Source of the DNA: Blastocatellia bacterium
Lineage (GTDB): Bacteria > Acidobacteriota > Blastocatellia > Pyrinomonadales > Pyrinomonadaceae
Reading direction: 5' to 3'
DNA: 5,828 bases
NCBI GenBank assembly: GCA_003175865.1
Contig: PSRF01000278.1
Coordinates: forward strand, 1-5,828
A model generated the notes under the pieces. It saw nothing but the letters and a program-made list of their open reading frames with translations, searched no databases and was not told where the DNA came from. Every line of letters starts with the position of its first letter. The stretch's first letter is position 1. The translations under genes and the position numbers were made by a program. This document shows positions 1-5,828 of the stretch, one piece after another.

Positions 1-601
1 CAGCCTCACGAGCCAGTTTTGCCTCCTGCAAATTTGTCATGCCGATAATATGCATGCCCCACGCGCGATAAACATTTGACTCGGCAACGGTGGAAAACGC
101 AGGGCCTTCCATGCAAACGTACGTACCGCCACGGTGTACGTTCACGTTAACCGCTTTACAGGAAGACTCAAGTACATCGCCTAACGCACCGCACACCGGA
201 TGCGCGAATGAAACGTGCGCGACGATCCCGTCACCAAAGAACGTTGACTCGCGAGCGCGTGCCCGGGTGCGATCGAAAAACTGATCCGGGATCACCATGT
301 CAAGAGGTGCATACTGCTCTTGCAAAGAACCGACAGCTGAGGCGGAGAGTATTCGTTCGACGCCGAGCAGCTTCATCGCGTAGATGTTCGCGCGAAAAGG
401 TACCTCGGTTGGCGTAAATCTGTGGCCGACACCGTGCCGCGGCAGAAACGCAACTCGCTCATTCTCAAGAGTTCCTATAATGAAGGCGTCAGAGGGTTTA
501 CCAAACGGTGTATCGATTGAAATCTCTTCAATGTCAGTGAGCTCGGGCATTTGATAGAGCCCGCTGCCACCTATGATACCTATGCGAACTTGTGAACTCA
601 T
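1..601 (-). CDS. mtnP: S-methyl-5'-thioadenosine phosphorylase, 3' end cut by the window edge
   Basis: This enzyme splits methylthioadenosine with phosphate into adenine and 5-methylthioribose 1-phosphate, a cytosolic step of purine and methionine salvage. 200 codons are visible. Family hallmarks in order are the N-terminal phosphate loop GIIGGSG (residues 8-14), PRHGVGH (54-60), SASAVGSL (86-93), the MEGPAFST substrate loop (164-171), and [13 protein letters not shown] (187-199). About 80-90 residues are missing past the left edge, including the DYD region that separates 6-amino- from 6-oxopurine specificity, so a purine nucleoside phosphorylase of the same family is not strictly excluded. 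The ATG at 601 gives the classical [14 protein letters not shown] start. A TTG at 610, right after an in-frame TAA, has a better-spaced GGAG and would add three residues. The gene lies 54 bases downstream of the metallo-hydrolase and is probably cotranscribed with it. Confidence 0.93.
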   Translation of the reverse strand, partial: MSSQVRIGIIGGSGLYQMPELTDIEEISIDTPFGKPSDAFIIGTLENERVAFLPRHGVGHRFTPTEVPFRANIYAMKLLGVERILSASAVGSLQEQYAPLDMVIPDQFFDRTRARARESTFFGDGIVAHVSFAHPVCGALGDVLESSCKAVNVNVHRGGTYVCMEGPAFSTVAESNVYRAWGMHIIGMTNLQEAKLAREA

Positions 602-615
602 CTCTTGCAATTATT

Positions 616-619
616 CTCC
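616..619 (-). promoter_or_regulatory. Candidate ribosome binding site of mtnP (GGAG)
   Basis: On the minus strand GGAG lies 14 bases before the ATG at 601, which is long, but only 5 bases before the in-frame TTG at 610. The TTG is bounded upstream by an in-frame TAA at 611-613. A further AAGAG lies directly against the ATG with no spacing. The start choice is therefore open by three codons. I keep the ATG because it matches the usual N-terminus of the family. Confidence 0.35.
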
Positions 620-632
620 AAGAATTCAGAAC

Positions 633-647
633 AGGAGCGGGCCTCCT
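633..647 (-). other. Small hairpin in the gap between the metallo-hydrolase and mtnP
   Basis: AGGAG and CTCCT form a perfect 5-base stem around a 5-base GC-rich loop, 9 bases after the TGA of the metallo-hydrolase. Read on the minus strand it contains AGGAGG, a consensus Shine-Dalgarno sequence, but no start codon lies at a useful distance, and the mtnP ATG is 40 bases away. No T-run follows, so it is not a convincing terminator. It may be chance. Confidence 0.25.
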
Positions 648-655
648 ATTTCTGA

Positions 656-1501
656 TCAAACGTTACTTACCGGCAGAACTTCAATCTTGTTTTCACGTTC
701 AATCAATCTGCAAAGCGGCTCGTCCGGATCGTGATAGAACAAACAAAGCCATCCTTCACGCGCTGCCTGCGGCAAAAGTCGCTTCTTCGATTCCAACGTT
801 TCTACTGGATACAGATCGTAACCCATTATCCATGGATACCTGACGTGTGCACGCATCGGCACAAGATCCGCAAACCCGAATAACGTTTGACCATGCTGTT
901 CCAACCGCCAACACTGCATAGAACGGTTGTGACCTGCATGCGTTTCCATGCGCAGTCCGGGCAAAACTTCGTAATCCCTTTCCTTCGGTTGCAGTTGACC
1001 AGAAAGGCGAAGAGGTCGCCAATTATCAGCTAAATAACTCGCGCGATCTCTTTCGCTTGGCTCCTCAGCGTGGTCCAATTCCGCCTTTGAAACAAAATAA
1101 CGCGCATTGGGGAAAGTGGGGGCAGCAGCGCCGCTATGGTCCAGCGAAGTGTTGCCACCCGCATGATCGAAATGCAGGTGCGTGTTGATTACAATCGTAA
1201 CCTCTTCAGGACTGACACCAGCGTTAGTGCTCAGGCTTTCGGCAAGTGTGCGCTGGCGGTCGATCCCATACATCGCGACTTGTTTTGGTGACCACTTGTC
1301 GCCAATGCCTGTTTCAATTAGCACCTTCTCAGAACCTGTATCGATGAAAACACAGTTCATGTTCATTCGAATTCGGTTCTGTTCGTCGGGCGGGCACACC
1401 TGTGACCACAAGTTCCGTGGAACTACTCCAAACATCGCGCCTCCATCGAGGCGAAATTCCGTGTCTGGAACAATCTCAACGCGATAATCGCCGACTTGCA
1501 T
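656..1501 (-). CDS. Metallo-beta-lactamase-fold hydrolase, lactonase-like (YtnP/AHL-lactonase group)
   Basis: A 281-residue single-domain cytosolic metallo-hydrolase with no signal peptide. The metal-binding signature HLHFDH is complete at residues 108-113, inside the typical context INTHLHFDHAGG. Further expected ligands are H191 (in THAGH), D212 (in FGFAD) and H257 (in LFYHD), so both zinc sites appear intact. The N-terminal pattern DGGAMFGVVPRNLW (19-32) followed by NRIRMNMNC and ETGIGDKW is typical of the subgroup that contains quorum-quenching lactonases and many uncharacterised hydrolases. The substrate cannot be read from the sequence, and a lactone is only a guess. The ATG at 1501 is 39 bases after the foldase stop; a weak AGGA lies 16 bases upstream. 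mtnP follows 54 bases later. Position suggests cotranscription with the foldase and mtnP, but no shared pathway is evident. Confidence 0.88.
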   Translation of the reverse strand: MQVGDYRVEIVPDTEFRLDGGAMFGVVPRNLWSQVCPPDEQNRIRMNMNCVFIDTGSEKVLIETGIGDKWSPKQVAMYGIDRQRTLAESLSTNAGVSPEEVTIVINTHLHFDHAGGNTSLDHSGAAAPTFPNARYFVSKAELDHAEEPSERDRASYLADNWRPLRLSGQLQPKERDYEVLPGLRMETHAGHNRSMQCWRLEQHGQTLFGFADLVPMRAHVRYPWIMGYDLYPVETLESKKRLLPQAAREGWLCLFYHDPDEPLCRLIERENKIEVLPVSNV

Positions 1502-1540
1502 TTAGCTGTTGCTGAAATCCTGCCTGCCGTTACCAGCTAT

Positions 1541-2824
1541 CTATTTTTTCTTTGGCTGGGTCTTTGGCGCCGCCTGTCCCGGCTTCGGCTTCGCTTCTGG
1601 CTCACCTGATGCTGGCGGTTCTTCGCCACCCGGTCCGAAACCTGGAGGCAGACCCTGCATCGGTGACTGCTCTGGCATTTTCACCTGAAAGTTATCCGCA
1701 ACTTTTACGTGCGAACGCGCAACAATGTCGTCAAGAACTTTCTTCGCTTTGTCCTGTTCAACTGCCGTTTTCGCTTTTTCGCGCGCTGTCTGCGGCGGAC
1801 CAAACGAGTTAGCGTCTCCAAACAGAATGTGACGAGCGTGCAGTTTTTCCTCCTGCTTGCCGTCCTTTGTCTCAGTCTTTCTCTCCTCGAGCTTGATGAT
1901 GTGATAGCCGTACTTGGTCTGCACTATGTCGCTGATCTGTCCAGGCTTCAGCGCAAACGCGGCTTGCTCAAACTCTGGCACCATTTCTCCGTGACCGAAC
2001 CAACCGAGGTCTCCGCCTTTGTCCTTGCTGCCGTCAGTAGAAAACTGTTTAGCTAGCGTTGCGAAATCCTCGCCGGCGCGCAAACGCTTGAGGACTTCTT
2101 CTGCCTGTGCTCGTTTTTGTTTGTCAGTATCGAGGTCGGGGTGTGCCGCGAGGTAAGCTGTGACCTCATCATCAGTGGCTTTCATCTTCGTCTGAAGTTT
2201 ATCCATCGCATACTTCTGAGCGATGACGCGCGCTTCCTGCAATAGTGTCTGCAATCTTACTTCCGGTTTCTGGTCAAGGTGCTGTTCCTTAGCCCGTTGC
2301 GCACCGAGATAAATTCGACCGAGGCGCTGCTTCAGCATCTCGAGTTGTTCGGGCGGAATTTGTTGTGATGCCAGCTGAGGATTCGCAGCCTTGGCATCGG
2401 CCAACAGCTGCTGAAATTTCTCTTCGTTTCCGGGTTGTTTGAAATAGTCTTCAACTTCTTTATCGGTGATGTCAGCGGTGCCCTTGTCACCCTGTTGCTC
2501 AAAATAGTATTGAGCGATTACGCTCACGCGCTGGAAATCGAGTTGACGATGAATCTCGGGCGACTTGTCTACGCCGTTCGCCCTGCCCTCTTCGGCTACT
2601 GCAAGCAACTCCTGCACATTTTTCGCAAATTCCTTACGCGCGGTGGCATCGGTTGCCAACTGAGCCCGCATCTGCGGCGACTGGTCCTGCGCTATCAAGG
2701 CCATGTCCTCAGCGGACAAGTTTACGGCCTCTGTCCTCCTGGCTTTTACTTGCCAGAAAATCAGACTTGCAGAAAATAAGACAGCGATCACCGCTGCAAT
2801 AAGAGCTTTTGTTGTTGAGGTCAA
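1541..2824 (-). CDS. Membrane-anchored parvulin-type peptidyl-prolyl isomerase / foldase (PrsA/SurA-like)
   Basis: A 427-residue periplasm-facing foldase that would speed cis-trans isomerisation at proline and chaperone exported proteins. Residues 6-24 are an uncleaved-looking membrane anchor; there is no lipobox cysteine. A charged helical N-terminal region follows with an internal duplication (about 77-128 against 175-225; compare GVDKSPE with HLDQKPE and VIAQ with VIAQ at an offset of 98). The parvulin core runs from about 237 to 315, with [17 protein letters not shown] (270-286), AFALKPGQ (289-296) and [11 protein letters not shown] (305-315). The usual HARHIL first strand is absent before the core but present after it (329-335). 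The tail, from about 383, is rich in proline, glycine and lysine. The start is TTG: AAAGGA lies 9 bases upstream, an in-frame TAG is at 2840-2842, and the next ATG (M41) would remove the anchor. It begins 23 bases after the epimerase gene. Confidence 0.9.
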   Translation of the reverse strand: MTSTTKALIAAVIAVLFSASLIFWQVKARRTEAVNLSAEDMALIAQDQSPQMRAQLATDATARKEFAKNVQELLAVAEEGRANGVDKSPEIHRQLDFQRVSVIAQYYFEQQGDKGTADITDKEVEDYFKQPGNEEKFQQLLADAKAANPQLASQQIPPEQLEMLKQRLGRIYLGAQRAKEQHLDQKPEVRLQTLLQEARVIAQKYAMDKLQTKMKATDDEVTAYLAAHPDLDTDKQKRAQAEEVLKRLRAGEDFATLAKQFSTDGSKDKGGDLGWFGHGEMVPEFEQAAFALKPGQISDIVQTKYGYHIIKLEERKTETKDGKQEEKLHARHILFGDANSFGPPQTAREKAKTAVEQDKAKKVLDDIVARSHVKVADNFQVKMPEQSPMQGLPPGFGPGGEEPPASGEPEAKPKPGQAAPKTQPKKK

Positions 2825-2831
2825 AATAATA

Positions 2832-2839
2832 GTTCCTTT
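2832..2839 (-). promoter_or_regulatory. Ribosome binding site fixing the TTG start of the foldase
   Basis: The minus strand reads AAAGGAAC here, with GGA 9 bases before the TTG at 2822-2824. Together with the in-frame TAG at 2840-2842 it limits the start to this TTG. ATT codons just upstream are unlikely starts, and the next ATG lies inside the mature region. The site sits in the 23-base gap after the epimerase stop, which suggests translation of the foldase from the same message. Confidence 0.7.
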
Positions 2840-2847
2840 CTAAATAA

Positions 2848-3249
2848 CTACCGATGCTGAACTAATTCGAGAAGTACGCCGTTGGTTGAGGACGGATGAA
2901 CAAATGCGACGAGACAACCACCAGCACCAATCCTCGGTGTTTCGTCAACTAATCGCGCGCCTCGGTTCCTAAGTTCAGCAAGTGCAGCTTGAATATCTTC
3001 AACTTCAATTGCGATGTGGTGAATCCCAGGGCCACGCTTTTCTACAAACTTTGCCACTGCTGAACTCGGTCGCAAAGACTCCAGTAACTCGATGTGTGTA
3101 TCACCGAGTTCCAACATTGCAACGCGAACGCCTTGCTCTTCGACTTCTTCTGTACCGGCTACTTTCAAGCCCAAAGTGTCACGCCAAACCGCGAGACCTT
3201 CAGCGAGTTCACGCGTGGCGATACCAATATGATCAACTTTGATGGCCAT
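2848..3249 (-). CDS. mce: Methylmalonyl-CoA epimerase
   Basis: This cytosolic enzyme interconverts the S and R isomers of methylmalonyl-CoA, feeding the R form to the B12-dependent mutase. The 133-residue length is normal for the family. It has the two-module vicinal-oxygen-chelate (glyoxalase) fold: module one starts with KVDHIGIAT and module two with GIHHIAIEVED. Expected metal ligands are visible: H7 (DHIGIA), E54 (HIELLE), H77 or H78 (GIHHIA) and E128 (LLELV). The EEQGVRVAML stretch (37-46) is also typical. A general glyoxalase-family assignment is the only real alternative, but the start 3 bases after the meaB stop strongly favours the epimerase. The short spacing and lack of a strong Shine-Dalgarno sequence suggest translation coupled to meaB. 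Confidence 0.93.
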   Translation of the reverse strand: MAIKVDHIGIATRELAEGLAVWRDTLGLKVAGTEEVEEQGVRVAMLELGDTHIELLESLRPSSAVAKFVEKRGPGIHHIAIEVEDIQAALAELRNRGARLVDETPRIGAGGCLVAFVHPSSTNGVLLELVQHR

Positions 3250-3252
3250 GCG

Positions 3253-4209
3253 TTAGCGATTCGGAGACGCCTTTAATAACTCCTCTACCGCAGAATAAGG
3301 GTCTCGACGCTTGGTTGCAACTTCGTCGGCCAAGCGTTCGAGTGCAGATGCACAGTCATTCGAGTTCAAAACCGACGATAAAAGTTGTTCTCGCAATAGT
3401 TCTATGATGCGCCAACGCGCGATTGCGTGACGGCGTTCATTGCCGATATCGGTTCTTCTTTGTGTTTGTTGAAAACGATCGATTGCCTCAGCCAAATCTC
3501 CGATTCCAGTATTCTCAGTGGCAATAGTTTTGACTATCGGAGGGTCCCAATCATCGCTACGTTCGGCGAGTGATAAGAGTGCCTGCAATTCCTTCTCTGT
3601 CGCATAAGCACCTTCGCGGTCAGACTTGTTGATAACGAAAATGTCCCCAATCTCCATGATCCCCGCTTTGATCGCTTGAATGTCATCTCCCATACCCGGC
3701 ACTAAGACAACCACTGAAACGTCCGCGGCCTTAACTATCTCAACTTCGTCTTGGCCAACACCGACCGTTTCGACAATTATTTTTGAATAGCCAGCCGCGT
3801 CTAGAATCGCAACCGCATCAACCGTCGCGCGCGATAACCCGCCAAGATTTCCGCGCGTGGCCATTGATCGGATAAAAACATTCTCGTCGAGTCCAAGGGT
3901 TTGCATCCGGATTCGATCACCAAGGATGGCACCACCCGAAAATGGACTCGAAGGATCAACCGCAACAATGCCGACTCGCTCGCCTCGTTTGCGAAACAAC
4001 AACGCGAGCTTGTCGACCAAAGACGACTTGCCCGCGCCGGGTGCGCCTGTAATTCCAATTACCAGTCCACCACGAGACATTTGGTAGATCTGTTTCATTA
4101 ATTCCGTCGCACTATCCGCGCCATCCTCAATTCTCGAGATAGCTCGGGCTACCGCAGACGGTTCCGCGTTTGCAACTCTTTCCGCCAAACTTTTCGTGGA
4201 TTGCACCAT
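3253..4209 (-). CDS. meaB: Methylmalonyl-CoA mutase-associated GTPase MeaB (ArgK/YgfD family)
   Basis: A G3E-class P-loop GTPase that guards methylmalonyl-CoA mutase: it gates adenosylcobalamin loading and rescues inactivated cofactor. Numbered from the ATG at 4209 (318 residues), Walker A GAPGAGKSS is at 55-63, DPSSPFSGGAILGDR at 85-99, the switch region MATRGNLGG at 116-124, ETVGVGQ at 147-153, DDIQAIKAGIMEIGD (the switch III region in this family) at 175-189, and the guanine-specificity motif NKSD at 194-197. The helical C-terminus, ending near DPYSAVEELL, corresponds to the dimerisation arm. All GTPase motifs are intact. A TTG directly before the ATG could add one residue. No Shine-Dalgarno sequence is visible, because a strong hairpin and its T-run end at the start codon. 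The epimerase gene follows after 3 bases. The mutase genes themselves are outside the window. Confidence 0.94.
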   Translation of the reverse strand: MVQSTKSLAERVANAEPSAVARAISRIEDGADSATELMKQIYQMSRGGLVIGITGAPGAGKSSLVDKLALLFRKRGERVGIVAVDPSSPFSGGAILGDRIRMQTLGLDENVFIRSMATRGNLGGLSRATVDAVAILDAAGYSKIIVETVGVGQDEVEIVKAADVSVVVLVPGMGDDIQAIKAGIMEIGDIFVINKSDREGAYATEKELQALLSLAERSDDWDPPIVKTIATENTGIGDLAEAIDRFQQTQRRTDIGNERRHAIARWRIIELLREQLLSSVLNSNDCASALERLADEVATKRRDPYSAVEELLKASPNR

Positions 4210-4210
4210 C

Positions 4211-4240
4211 AAAAACGAGCGCAGGCATCTCGCCTGCGCT
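4211..4240 (-). terminator. Intrinsic terminator or attenuator hairpin before meaB
   Basis: The arms AGCGCAGGC (4218-4226) and GCCTGCGCT (4232-4240) form a perfect 9-base stem with 7 GC pairs around a 5-base loop. On the minus strand the stem is followed by CG and then five T at 4215-4211, which run into the meaB ATG at 4209. It has the form of a Rho-independent terminator for the acyl-CoA dehydrogenase transcript. There is no room for a meaB promoter after it, so read-through, attenuation or a leaderless start would be needed. The opposite strand has no T-run beside the stem. Confidence 0.55.
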
Positions 4241-4274
4241 GAGTGAAGAAATTCTACCTTAGTGATCGATTATC

Positions 4275-4295
4275 ACGCAGACGAGACGCCTGCGT
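4275..4295. repeat. Imperfect palindrome related to the meaB hairpin (REP-like)
   Basis: ACGCAG (4275-4280) pairs with CTGCGT (4290-4295). Inside, CG at 4282-4283 can pair with CG at 4287-4288 around a 3-base loop, leaving one A-C mismatch. It lies 5 bases after the acyl-CoA dehydrogenase stop. Read on the minus strand it shares the core CGCAGGCG and overall 21-base size with the perfect palindrome at 4218-4240. Two copies of a similar GC-rich palindrome in one gap look like a small cluster of a dispersed repetitive palindromic element. No T-run follows it, so it is not a terminator by itself. Confidence 0.45.
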
Positions 4296-4300
4296 TGGAC

Positions 4301-5446
4301 TCAAACCTGACGCAGCACTTCGCGAGCAATAATGATGCGCTGAATCTCGGAGGTCCCTTCGCCAATCGTACACAACTTCGAATCACGCCAATACTTTTCA
4401 GGTGGATAATCTTTGGTGTAACCGTAACCACCGTGTATTTGAATGGCTTCTTCGCAAACATTAACGCTGACCTCAGAGGCAAACAGTTTTGCCATTGACG
4501 ATTCCTTTGTAGTCCTCTTCTCGTTGTCTTTCATCCATGCTGCGCGATACATCAACAAACGCGCGGCATCAATCTGTGTAGCCATATTAGCGAGTTTGAA
4601 TTGGATCGCTTGAAATTCAGCGATTGGTTTGCCGAACTGTTGTCGCTCCTGAGAATAGCGCAGGGCTGACTCAAAAGCTCCCTGGGCGATACCTACTGCC
4701 AAAGCCGCAATTGAAATCCGACCACCATCGAGAACTTCCATTGCGTTTATGAAGCCCTGCCCTTCTTCACCCAGGAGGTTCTCATCCGGAACAAAGCAGT
4801 CCTCAAAAACAACACTGGCGGTTTCCGAAGCACGTAGTCCCAATTTGTTTTCTTTTTTCGAAGGCGAAAAACCTTTCATTCCCTTCTCAAAAACAAATGC
4901 GGAGATTCCCTTGCTTCGTTTAGCGCGATCTGTTACGGCCATGGCCACACACGTGTCAGCGTGAATTGCATGAGTGATGAAATTCTTCGAGCCGTTAACT
5001 ATCCAACCGCCATCCGCACGAACTGCGATTGTCTTGGTGCCAGAAGCATCAGAACCGGCACCAGGTTCAGTAAGGCCCCACGCACCGAGGTGTTTACCAC
5101 TCGCGAGTGGCTTCAGGAACTTCTCTTTCTGTGCGTCGTCGCCATACTTGTAAATATGATTTGAGCACAAAGAATTATGCGCGGCGACAGAAATACCAAC
5201 CGAGCCGTCCACTCGCGAAAGTTCCTCTATGATCGTTGCGTATTCAACGTAGCCCATTCCGGCCCCGTCGTATTCTTCCGGGAACAAAACGCCCAGCAGA
5301 CCCAACTCGCCAAGTTTTGGTAAGAGCTCAACCGGGAAGTGCTGCGATTCATCCCACTCCATTACATGAGGAGCGATTTCCGACTCCGCAAACTCTCGAA
5401 CACTGGTTTTGATTTGTTTTTGTTCTTCGGTTAATTCGAATTCCAT
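4301..5446 (-). CDS. Acyl-CoA dehydrogenase, short-chain/branched-chain type
   Basis: A 381-residue FAD enzyme that introduces the alpha-beta double bond in an acyl-CoA and passes electrons to electron-transferring flavoprotein. The three-part fold is complete: an N-terminal helical domain (1-120), a middle beta domain with the FAD-contact signature [14 protein letters not shown] (123-136) and GSKNFIT (152-158), and a C-terminal helical domain with [16 protein letters not shown] (268-283), QIHGGYGY (336-343) and [10 protein letters not shown] (361-370). E363 is the expected catalytic base of the short-chain/medium-chain type; the isovaleryl type uses a different position. Chain preference cannot be fixed from sequence: butyryl-, isobutyryl- and 2-methylbutyryl-CoA are all possible. 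The neighbouring meaB and epimerase genes favour a route to propionyl-CoA, such as valine or isoleucine breakdown. The ATG at 5446 is preceded by AGGT at 10 bases spacing. Confidence 0.93.
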   Translation of the reverse strand: MEFELTEEQKQIKTSVREFAESEIAPHVMEWDESQHFPVELLPKLGELGLLGVLFPEEYDGAGMGYVEYATIIEELSRVDGSVGISVAAHNSLCSNHIYKYGDDAQKEKFLKPLASGKHLGAWGLTEPGAGSDASGTKTIAVRADGGWIVNGSKNFITHAIHADTCVAMAVTDRAKRSKGISAFVFEKGMKGFSPSKKENKLGLRASETASVVFEDCFVPDENLLGEEGQGFINAMEVLDGGRISIAALAVGIAQGAFESALRYSQERQQFGKPIAEFQAIQFKLANMATQIDAARLLMYRAAWMKDNEKRTTKESSMAKLFASEVSVNVCEEAIQIHGGYGYTKDYPPEKYWRDSKLCTIGEGTSEIQRIIIAREVLRQV

Positions 5447-5450
5447 TTCG

Positions 5451-5466
5451 TTTATACCTGTATAAA
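5451..5466. promoter_or_regulatory. 16-base inverted repeat, possible operator of the acyl-CoA dehydrogenase gene
   Basis: TTTATAC and GTATAAA are perfect 7-base arms separated by CT. The element ends 5 bases before the start codon at 5446 and includes the AGG of the ribosome binding site. It would overlap the transcription start predicted from the weak promoter at 5466-5494. Size, symmetry and place fit a repressor operator, for example for a TetR-like fatty-acid regulator, but the regulator is unknown. As the arms are AT-rich, chance is possible. Confidence 0.45.
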
Positions 5467-5494
5467 AAATATTTCAGCTGTAGGATTGTAACAA
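5466..5494 (-). promoter_or_regulatory. Weak sigma-70-like promoter candidate for the acyl-CoA dehydrogenase gene
   Basis: TTGTTA (5489-5494) as -35 and TATTTT (5466-5471) as -10 lie 17 bases apart, each matching four of six consensus positions. Transcription would begin near 5459 and leave a leader of about 12 bases with the AGGT ribosome binding site. The gap is AT-rich compared with the flanking genes, which supports a promoter but also raises the chance of a random match. A TATACA at 5459-5464 is an alternative -10 without a good -35. Confidence 0.3.
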
Positions 5495-5504
5495 AATGGA
5501 ATCG

Positions 5505-5828
5505 TTAAGCGTGACTCGCGCGGCGTTTTTTTGTAGATCGAGCACTTCCCTTAGGAACTGAGGCAGGTTTCATCAATCGTCTGACTTCGGAGTCGGAAAG
5601 CAGACGCCAGGAACCAGGCCGGAGCTCGTCGTCGCGGAGAAAACCAATGCGCACTCGCTTGAGTTTCAGAACTGAATGTCCAATCAAATCGAACATCCGG
5701 CGAATCTGTTGGTTGCGACCTTGATGGAGCAACACTTCAAACCAGGCATTAGTATCAGTCTCATGAAGTAGAGTTATCTTTGCGGGTGCCGTACGTATAC
5801 CGTCCTCGAGAGTTACTCCTTTGCGAAG
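5505..5828 (-). CDS. rRNA pseudouridine synthase, RsuA/RluB/E/F family, C-terminal part
   Basis: 107 codons of the 3' end are visible, open to the right edge. The frame reads from LRKGVTLEDGIRTAPAKI through the family signature EVLLHQGRNQQIRRMFDLIGH (about residues 32-52 of the visible part, around 5673-5735) and LKLKRVRIGFL, then the usual ending G-SWR-LSDSEV. These enzymes turn a specific uridine of 16S or 23S rRNA into pseudouridine. The N-terminal S4 domain and the catalytic GRLD aspartate are outside the window, so the target (RsuA-, RluB-, RluE- or RluF-like) cannot be decided. The last 20 residues form a basic, serine- and lysine/arginine-rich tail beyond the conserved domain, perhaps adding RNA contacts. 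The TAA is at 5505-5507; no terminator is seen before the next gene. Confidence 0.9.
   Translation of the reverse strand, partial: LRKGVTLEDGIRTAPAKITLLHETDTNAWFEVLLHQGRNQQIRRMFDLIGHSVLKLKRVRIGFLRDDELRPGSWRLLSDSEVRRLMKPASVPKGSARSTKKRRASHA

Noticed and set aside
90..417. Two overlapping plus-strand frames of 64 and 69 codons at the left end
   Set aside because: They are opposite the conserved mtnP coding frame, which is open through this whole region, and their arginine-rich translation is typical of non-coding frames.
1182..1487. A 101-codon plus-strand reading frame inside the metallo-hydrolase gene
   Set aside because: It lies wholly opposite a gene with complete catalytic motifs, its translation has no recognisable domain, and no plausible ribosome binding site or promoter was seen. 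It is a shadow of the real gene.
1503..1539. TAGCTG and CAGCTA as arms of a hairpin in the gap before the metallo-hydrolase
   Set aside because: A 6-base stem closing a 25-base loop is weak and easily found by chance; no T-run or second signal supports a regulatory role.
2435..2779. A 114-codon plus-strand reading frame with hydrophobic stretches opposite the foldase gene
   Set aside because: Its hydrophobic composition follows from being antisense to charged, glutamine-rich helices of the foldase; no family resemblance or start signals support it.
4095..4212. Alternative meaB starts: TTG at 4212 or the internal ATG at codon 39
   Set aside because: The TTG adds just one residue before an ATG. 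The internal ATG would remove the N-terminal helix that is normal before the P-loop in this family. The ATG at 4209 is kept.
4301..5446. Isovaleryl-CoA dehydrogenase assignment for the acyl-CoA dehydrogenase
   Set aside because: The catalytic glutamate is found at the C-terminal GEGTSE position (E363), the short-chain/medium-chain arrangement. The isovaleryl type carries its base elsewhere, so a specific isovaleryl call is not supported.

Overview
The window is a compact, one-directional stretch of a bacterial chromosome. All seven protein genes are read from the minus strand, so in transcription order they run from the right edge to the left edge. GC content looks close to 50%, there are no mobile elements, CRISPR arrays or RNA genes, and the gaps between genes are 3 to 91 bases. 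The protein set and the coding style suggest a Gram-negative aerobic heterotroph. My best guess is an Acidobacteriota member, for example of the Blastocatellia, but this rests on general resemblance and is not proven by any marker here.

Right part (5505-5828): the 3' end of a RsuA/RluB-family rRNA pseudouridine synthase. A 58-base gap follows. It holds a weak sigma-70-like promoter and a 16-base inverted repeat just before the start of an acyl-CoA dehydrogenase gene (4301-5446). After that gene comes the largest gap, with two related GC-rich palindromes. The second of these looks like an intrinsic terminator whose T-run touches the start codon of meaB.

Middle part (2848-4209): meaB, the GTPase chaperone of B12-dependent methylmalonyl-CoA mutase, and 3 bases later methylmalonyl-CoA epimerase. 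With the acyl-CoA dehydrogenase these fit breakdown of branched-chain amino acids or odd-chain acyl groups: an acyl-CoA is oxidised, propionyl-CoA becomes methylmalonyl-CoA, the epimerase makes the R isomer, and the mutase, kept active by MeaB, yields succinyl-CoA. The mutase and propionyl-CoA carboxylase are not in the window.

Left part (1-2824): a membrane-anchored parvulin-type foldase with a TTG start, a metallo-beta-lactamase-fold hydrolase of the lactonase-like group, and the 5' two thirds of an S-methyl-5'-thioadenosine phosphorylase gene (mtnP) cut by the left edge. I found no clearly new system. The points most worth checking are the foldase architecture (a duplicated N-terminal module and a parvulin domain whose first strand appears to have moved to the C-terminal side) and the hairpin pressed against the meaB start codon.
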